Assembly: GCA_028287745.1 (NCBI GenBank)
Contig: JAQBPB010000023.1
Coordinates: 1 to 43,746, forward strand
Direction: 5' to 3'
DNA length: 43,746 nt
Source: Chloroflexota bacterium
Lineage (GTDB): Bacteria > Chloroflexota > Chloroflexia > Chloroheliales > Chloroheliaceae
Numbering within the stretch: position 1 is the stretch's first letter; every line of letters starts with the position of its first letter. The notes under the pieces are model-generated. The model was not told the origin of the DNA, made no database searches, and saw only the letters and a list, made by a program, of their open reading frames with translations. A program made the position numbers and the translations under genes. Below, in pieces: positions 41,787-43,746 of the stretch.

Positions 41787-43124
41787 CTATTCCGGCTGGT
41801 CGGCGCTTCTCCTATATTTCGAGAAAGCCTCGCGCAGGTGGCCTTTGTCATAATGCGCATAAATTTGTTTGGTAGTGGTCGGGCTGGCATGGCCCAGGAT
41901 ATCCTGCACTTCTGAAAGCTGGGCCCCGGCGTTAAGCAGAGTGGTTGCCAGGTTGTGCCGGAAGTCGTGTGGTTTTAGCTCCAGTCCTAAACGGGCGGCG
42001 TAGCGGGCGACCACCTGCCAGACCGTCACCAGGCTAACCCGGTAATTCTCACCACCCGGCGCGGGCTTAACTTTTTCCCGGCCCCGGTGGTGCTGCAAGA
42101 ACAGCGGCCGGTAGCCATCTTTACCGCGCCGGGTTAAATATTCGTCCACCGCCGCCAGGGCCAGCCGGTCGAAATAGACCAGCCGTTCCTTTTGACCTTT
42201 CCCGGTAATAATAAGTTCATAAATTGTAGAGGCTTCCGGGCCGCCGCTGCCTGTTTCCATAATTGCCCCGGCCTTTCCCTTGCCCGGCCAGGTTTTCCGA
42301 AGGGACTGGTGATATTCCACCAGCAAGCCTTCCAGGTCGACCCGGTCCAGGCTGGCAAGTTCCTGGCGGCGCATCCCGGTGCTGTAAAGAGTTAAAATAA
42401 TAGCCCGGTCGCGCAATTCCTCCAGGCCGCGCCGGTCTTTCTCGGCCTGGCTTCTCGGCATTCGAAGTTTGACCGGCTTCTCGGCCGGTTCGTTCTCATC
42501 TAAATCTTCCGACTTTTCTGCGCTTGCGCCTGGTAGATTTTTTCCGGCAGGAACCATCTCTTCATAAGTAGGGTCAGGGGCAAGCAGCCTTAAAGCCAGC
42601 CGGGCCACTTCCTCGACCTGTTTACCTTTAACCCGTGGGGTCTTGTAGGAAGACCGACCCTGTAACCGGCTTAACCCGGCTATCATTTCCTGGTACTGGC
42701 AGCCGCCCGGCGTAATTCGACGCCGGGCCAGGTAGTCGAACAGGTTGCGGGCCGCCGCCATATAACTGTTACAGGTCGAACGAGCCTTGCGTCCGTAGGT
42801 AGCCACCAGCCACAGGTAAAAATCTTCCAGCACCAACGGCGAAAGGCCGGTTACAGCGGCCCGGTCAGCGGCCCGGCCGGTCGTATCATAAATAAACAAC
42901 ATAAAGCGGCGGCAGCCCACCCGGTAAGTTTTGGCCGTTTCCTGGCTCTGACCTTTAAGCGTTTCCAGAAAAAGAATAATCCCGGCGGCCAGCGGCAAAT
43001 CTTCCGGCAGTTGGTTAGCGGATTTTAGCCGTTCAGCTTCAAGATAAGCGGTTGCGGCGCTTTCCCAGCGGTTAAGCAGGGCGCGCTGGTCGGCTTCGGC
43101 GGTAACTTCCAATGATTGGTCCAT
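41787..43124 (-). CDS. Tyrosine recombinase with inserted acidic segment
   Basis: 445 residues. The N-terminal core-binding SAM-like domain (about 40-150) precedes the catalytic domain. The active residues are Arg252 (STGMRRQEL), His386 and Arg389 (HDFRHNLAT), His412 (LGHASPTT) and Tyr422 (IYAHYDK). The set is complete, so it should cut and rejoin DNA at a specific site, as XerC/XerD and phage integrases do. Residues about 183-232, rich in Glu, Pro and Lys, are inserted before the catalytic Arg and are not typical of Xer proteins. ATG 43124 has a weak ribosome site. The gene ends 10 bp from the kinase gene on the other strand. No clear element boundary was found. Confidence 0.9.
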   Translation of the reverse strand: MDQSLEVTAEADQRALLNRWESAATAYLEAERLKSANQLPEDLPLAAGIILFLETLKGQSQETAKTYRVGCRRFMLFIYDTTGRAADRAAVTGLSPLVLEDFYLWLVATYGRKARSTCNSYMAAARNLFDYLARRRITPGGCQYQEMIAGLSRLQGRSSYKTPRVKGKQVEEVARLALRLLAPDPTYEEMVPAGKNLPGASAEKSEDLDENEPAEKPVKLRMPRSQAEKDRRGLEELRDRAIILTLYSTGMRRQELASLDRVDLEGLLVEYHQSLRKTWPGKGKAGAIMETGSGGPEASTIYELIITGKGQKERLVYFDRLALAAVDEYLTRRGKDGYRPLFLQHHRGREKVKPAPGGENYRVSLVTVWQVVARYAARLGLELKPHDFRHNLATTLLNAGAQLSEVQDILGHASPTTTKQIYAHYDKGHLREAFSKYRRSADQPE

Positions 43125-43285
43125 TCCTTAGATATGCGGCCGGGGCCGTAGCGGGAATCTATTTCTTATAACCAGGTGCTTTAGTGGCTGTTCCCTTACG
43201 CTTACATAATCCGGCCGGTATGATAGCATTATTGTACTATATTTGACCTCTCAATAGGCAGGTTTCACTTTACAACAATGGCTAT

Positions 43286-43305
43286 CAAACGCCACCAAAC
43301 GCCAC
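43286..43305. repeat. Tandem decamer near the recombinase gene
   Basis: CAAACGCCAC occurs twice in tandem (43286-43295 and 43296-43305), about 165 bp upstream of the recombinase start. Short repeats in such a place can be arm-type sites for integrases; that is inference. Confidence 0.5.
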
Positions 43306-43434
43306 ATTAAAAGTAGCCAATAAGCTAGACTTAATAATAGACCCCAGCCGGAAATCAGGCGTCAAAGGTAGGGAATTTGCCACGAAATAACACAACAACA
43401 GTGCTGAATCGGCTAGATTATGACTTTGAAATGC

Positions 43435-43472
43435 ATTAGTATTAAGATAATAACCATTATCTTAATACTAAT
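43435..43472. repeat. 17-bp-arm perfect hairpin near the recombinase
   Basis: Positions 43435-43451 and 43456-43472 are perfect inverted arms of 17 bp with a 4-base loop AACC. The stem is AT-rich and has no T-run. It may be a recombination site, an operator or a terminator. Confidence 0.7.
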
Positions 43473-43746
43473 TCGGGTGAAATACCCATATTCCGCCCTT
43501 ATCTATAATCTATAACGGATTCTGTTCGACGACATTAGAAAATCGAGCCAAATTACGGTACACTGCTAATGAAAATGGCACTTAAATTAGAGGCAGGAAA
43601 AACGAATGCTGTGCAGGGCAGGATACAGGGAAGAAACATAAGAACTATGGCCAGAACCCGGTTTATAAGGTTTATAGCCGGTGGGAAATATGGCTACCGG
43701 ATTGGGTAAAGTTATGTTAACTTAAGTGTTAAAATACTCATGAAGG

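Larger units (their letters stand above)
43125..43746. other. 622-bp gap behind the recombinase
   Basis: It holds a tandem decamer (43286-43305) and a long hairpin (43435-43472). A 46-codon frame at 43569-43709 has no ribosome site or recognisable family and is not called. Confidence 0.45.

Noticed and set aside
43569..43709. 46-codon plus-strand frame at the right end
   Set aside because: It has no ribosome site, no recognised motif and a composition typical of noncoding DNA.

Overview
The window looks like a chromosomal segment of a Chloroflexota-type bacterium (roughly 50-55% GC, mixed strong Shine-Dalgarno and leaderless-looking starts, several TTG starts, and a lipoprotein with a long Ala/Thr linker after the lipobox). 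This phylum assignment rests on protein style only and is moderate at best. No rRNA, tRNA or CRISPR array was found. The one clear RNA gene is tmRNA (ssrA), just downstream of lon.

Layout. 1-1.5 kb: an apparently mobile-derived edge, with a truncated zinc-ribbon-like gene, a small GAPxGNxNAxK-motif protein and a possible primase-like remnant. 1.5-9.5 kb: a minus-strand metabolic and stress block with an MFS transporter, a thioredoxin-reductase-like flavoprotein, a likely operon of SDR / SRPBCC membrane protein / zinc alcohol dehydrogenase / SDR, and the UV-damage endonuclease UvsE. 9.7-13.4 kb: plus-strand cytochrome P450, a PhyH dioxygenase and a YeiH-type transporter. 13.8-16.4 kb: an XRE-TPR regulator and two tandem 2TM-domain paralogues on the minus strand. 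16.9-20.6 kb: lon and ssrA, a protein and translation quality-control pair. 21-23.4 kb: a Pro/Thr-rich lipoprotein with a degenerate SGNH-like domain, and a ferritin-like small protein.

24-35 kb is the most coherent accessory region. It holds a TIM-barrel isomerase with a formaldehyde-dehydrogenase-like zinc ADH, a Ca2+/cation exchanger, and then a divergent locus. One arm is a ROK regulator, a cytosolic Cys-type sulfatase and a beta-propeller glycosidase-like protein. The other arm is a three-gene sulfonate/nitrate/taurine-type ABC importer. Near-consensus sigma70 promoters face outward in the 318-bp gap, and a 7+7 inverted repeat overlaps the importer promoter. I infer import and cytosolic desulfation of a sulfated organic compound, regulated by the ROK protein.

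35-43.7 kb: a DUF2270 membrane protein, a decayed AlkX/YcaQ-like winged-helix gene, an exported propeller / C39-like peptidase / PA14 protein, a DUF1330 protein, a soluble GAF-GAF histidine kinase and a tyrosine recombinase with an inserted acidic segment. Behind the recombinase lie a tandem decamer and a 17-bp-arm hairpin.

Several gaps hold decayed genes (an SDR at 23.7-23.9 kb, an AlkX-like gene at 36.0-36.3 kb, a possible primase at 1.1-1.3 kb), visible as family motifs broken by frameshifts. No single gene is wholly unprecedented. The best candidates for something undescribed are the ROK/sulfatase/importer locus, the degenerate SGNH lipoprotein, the propeller-C39-PA14 protein, and a set of nested stems at 23.50-23.62 kb.
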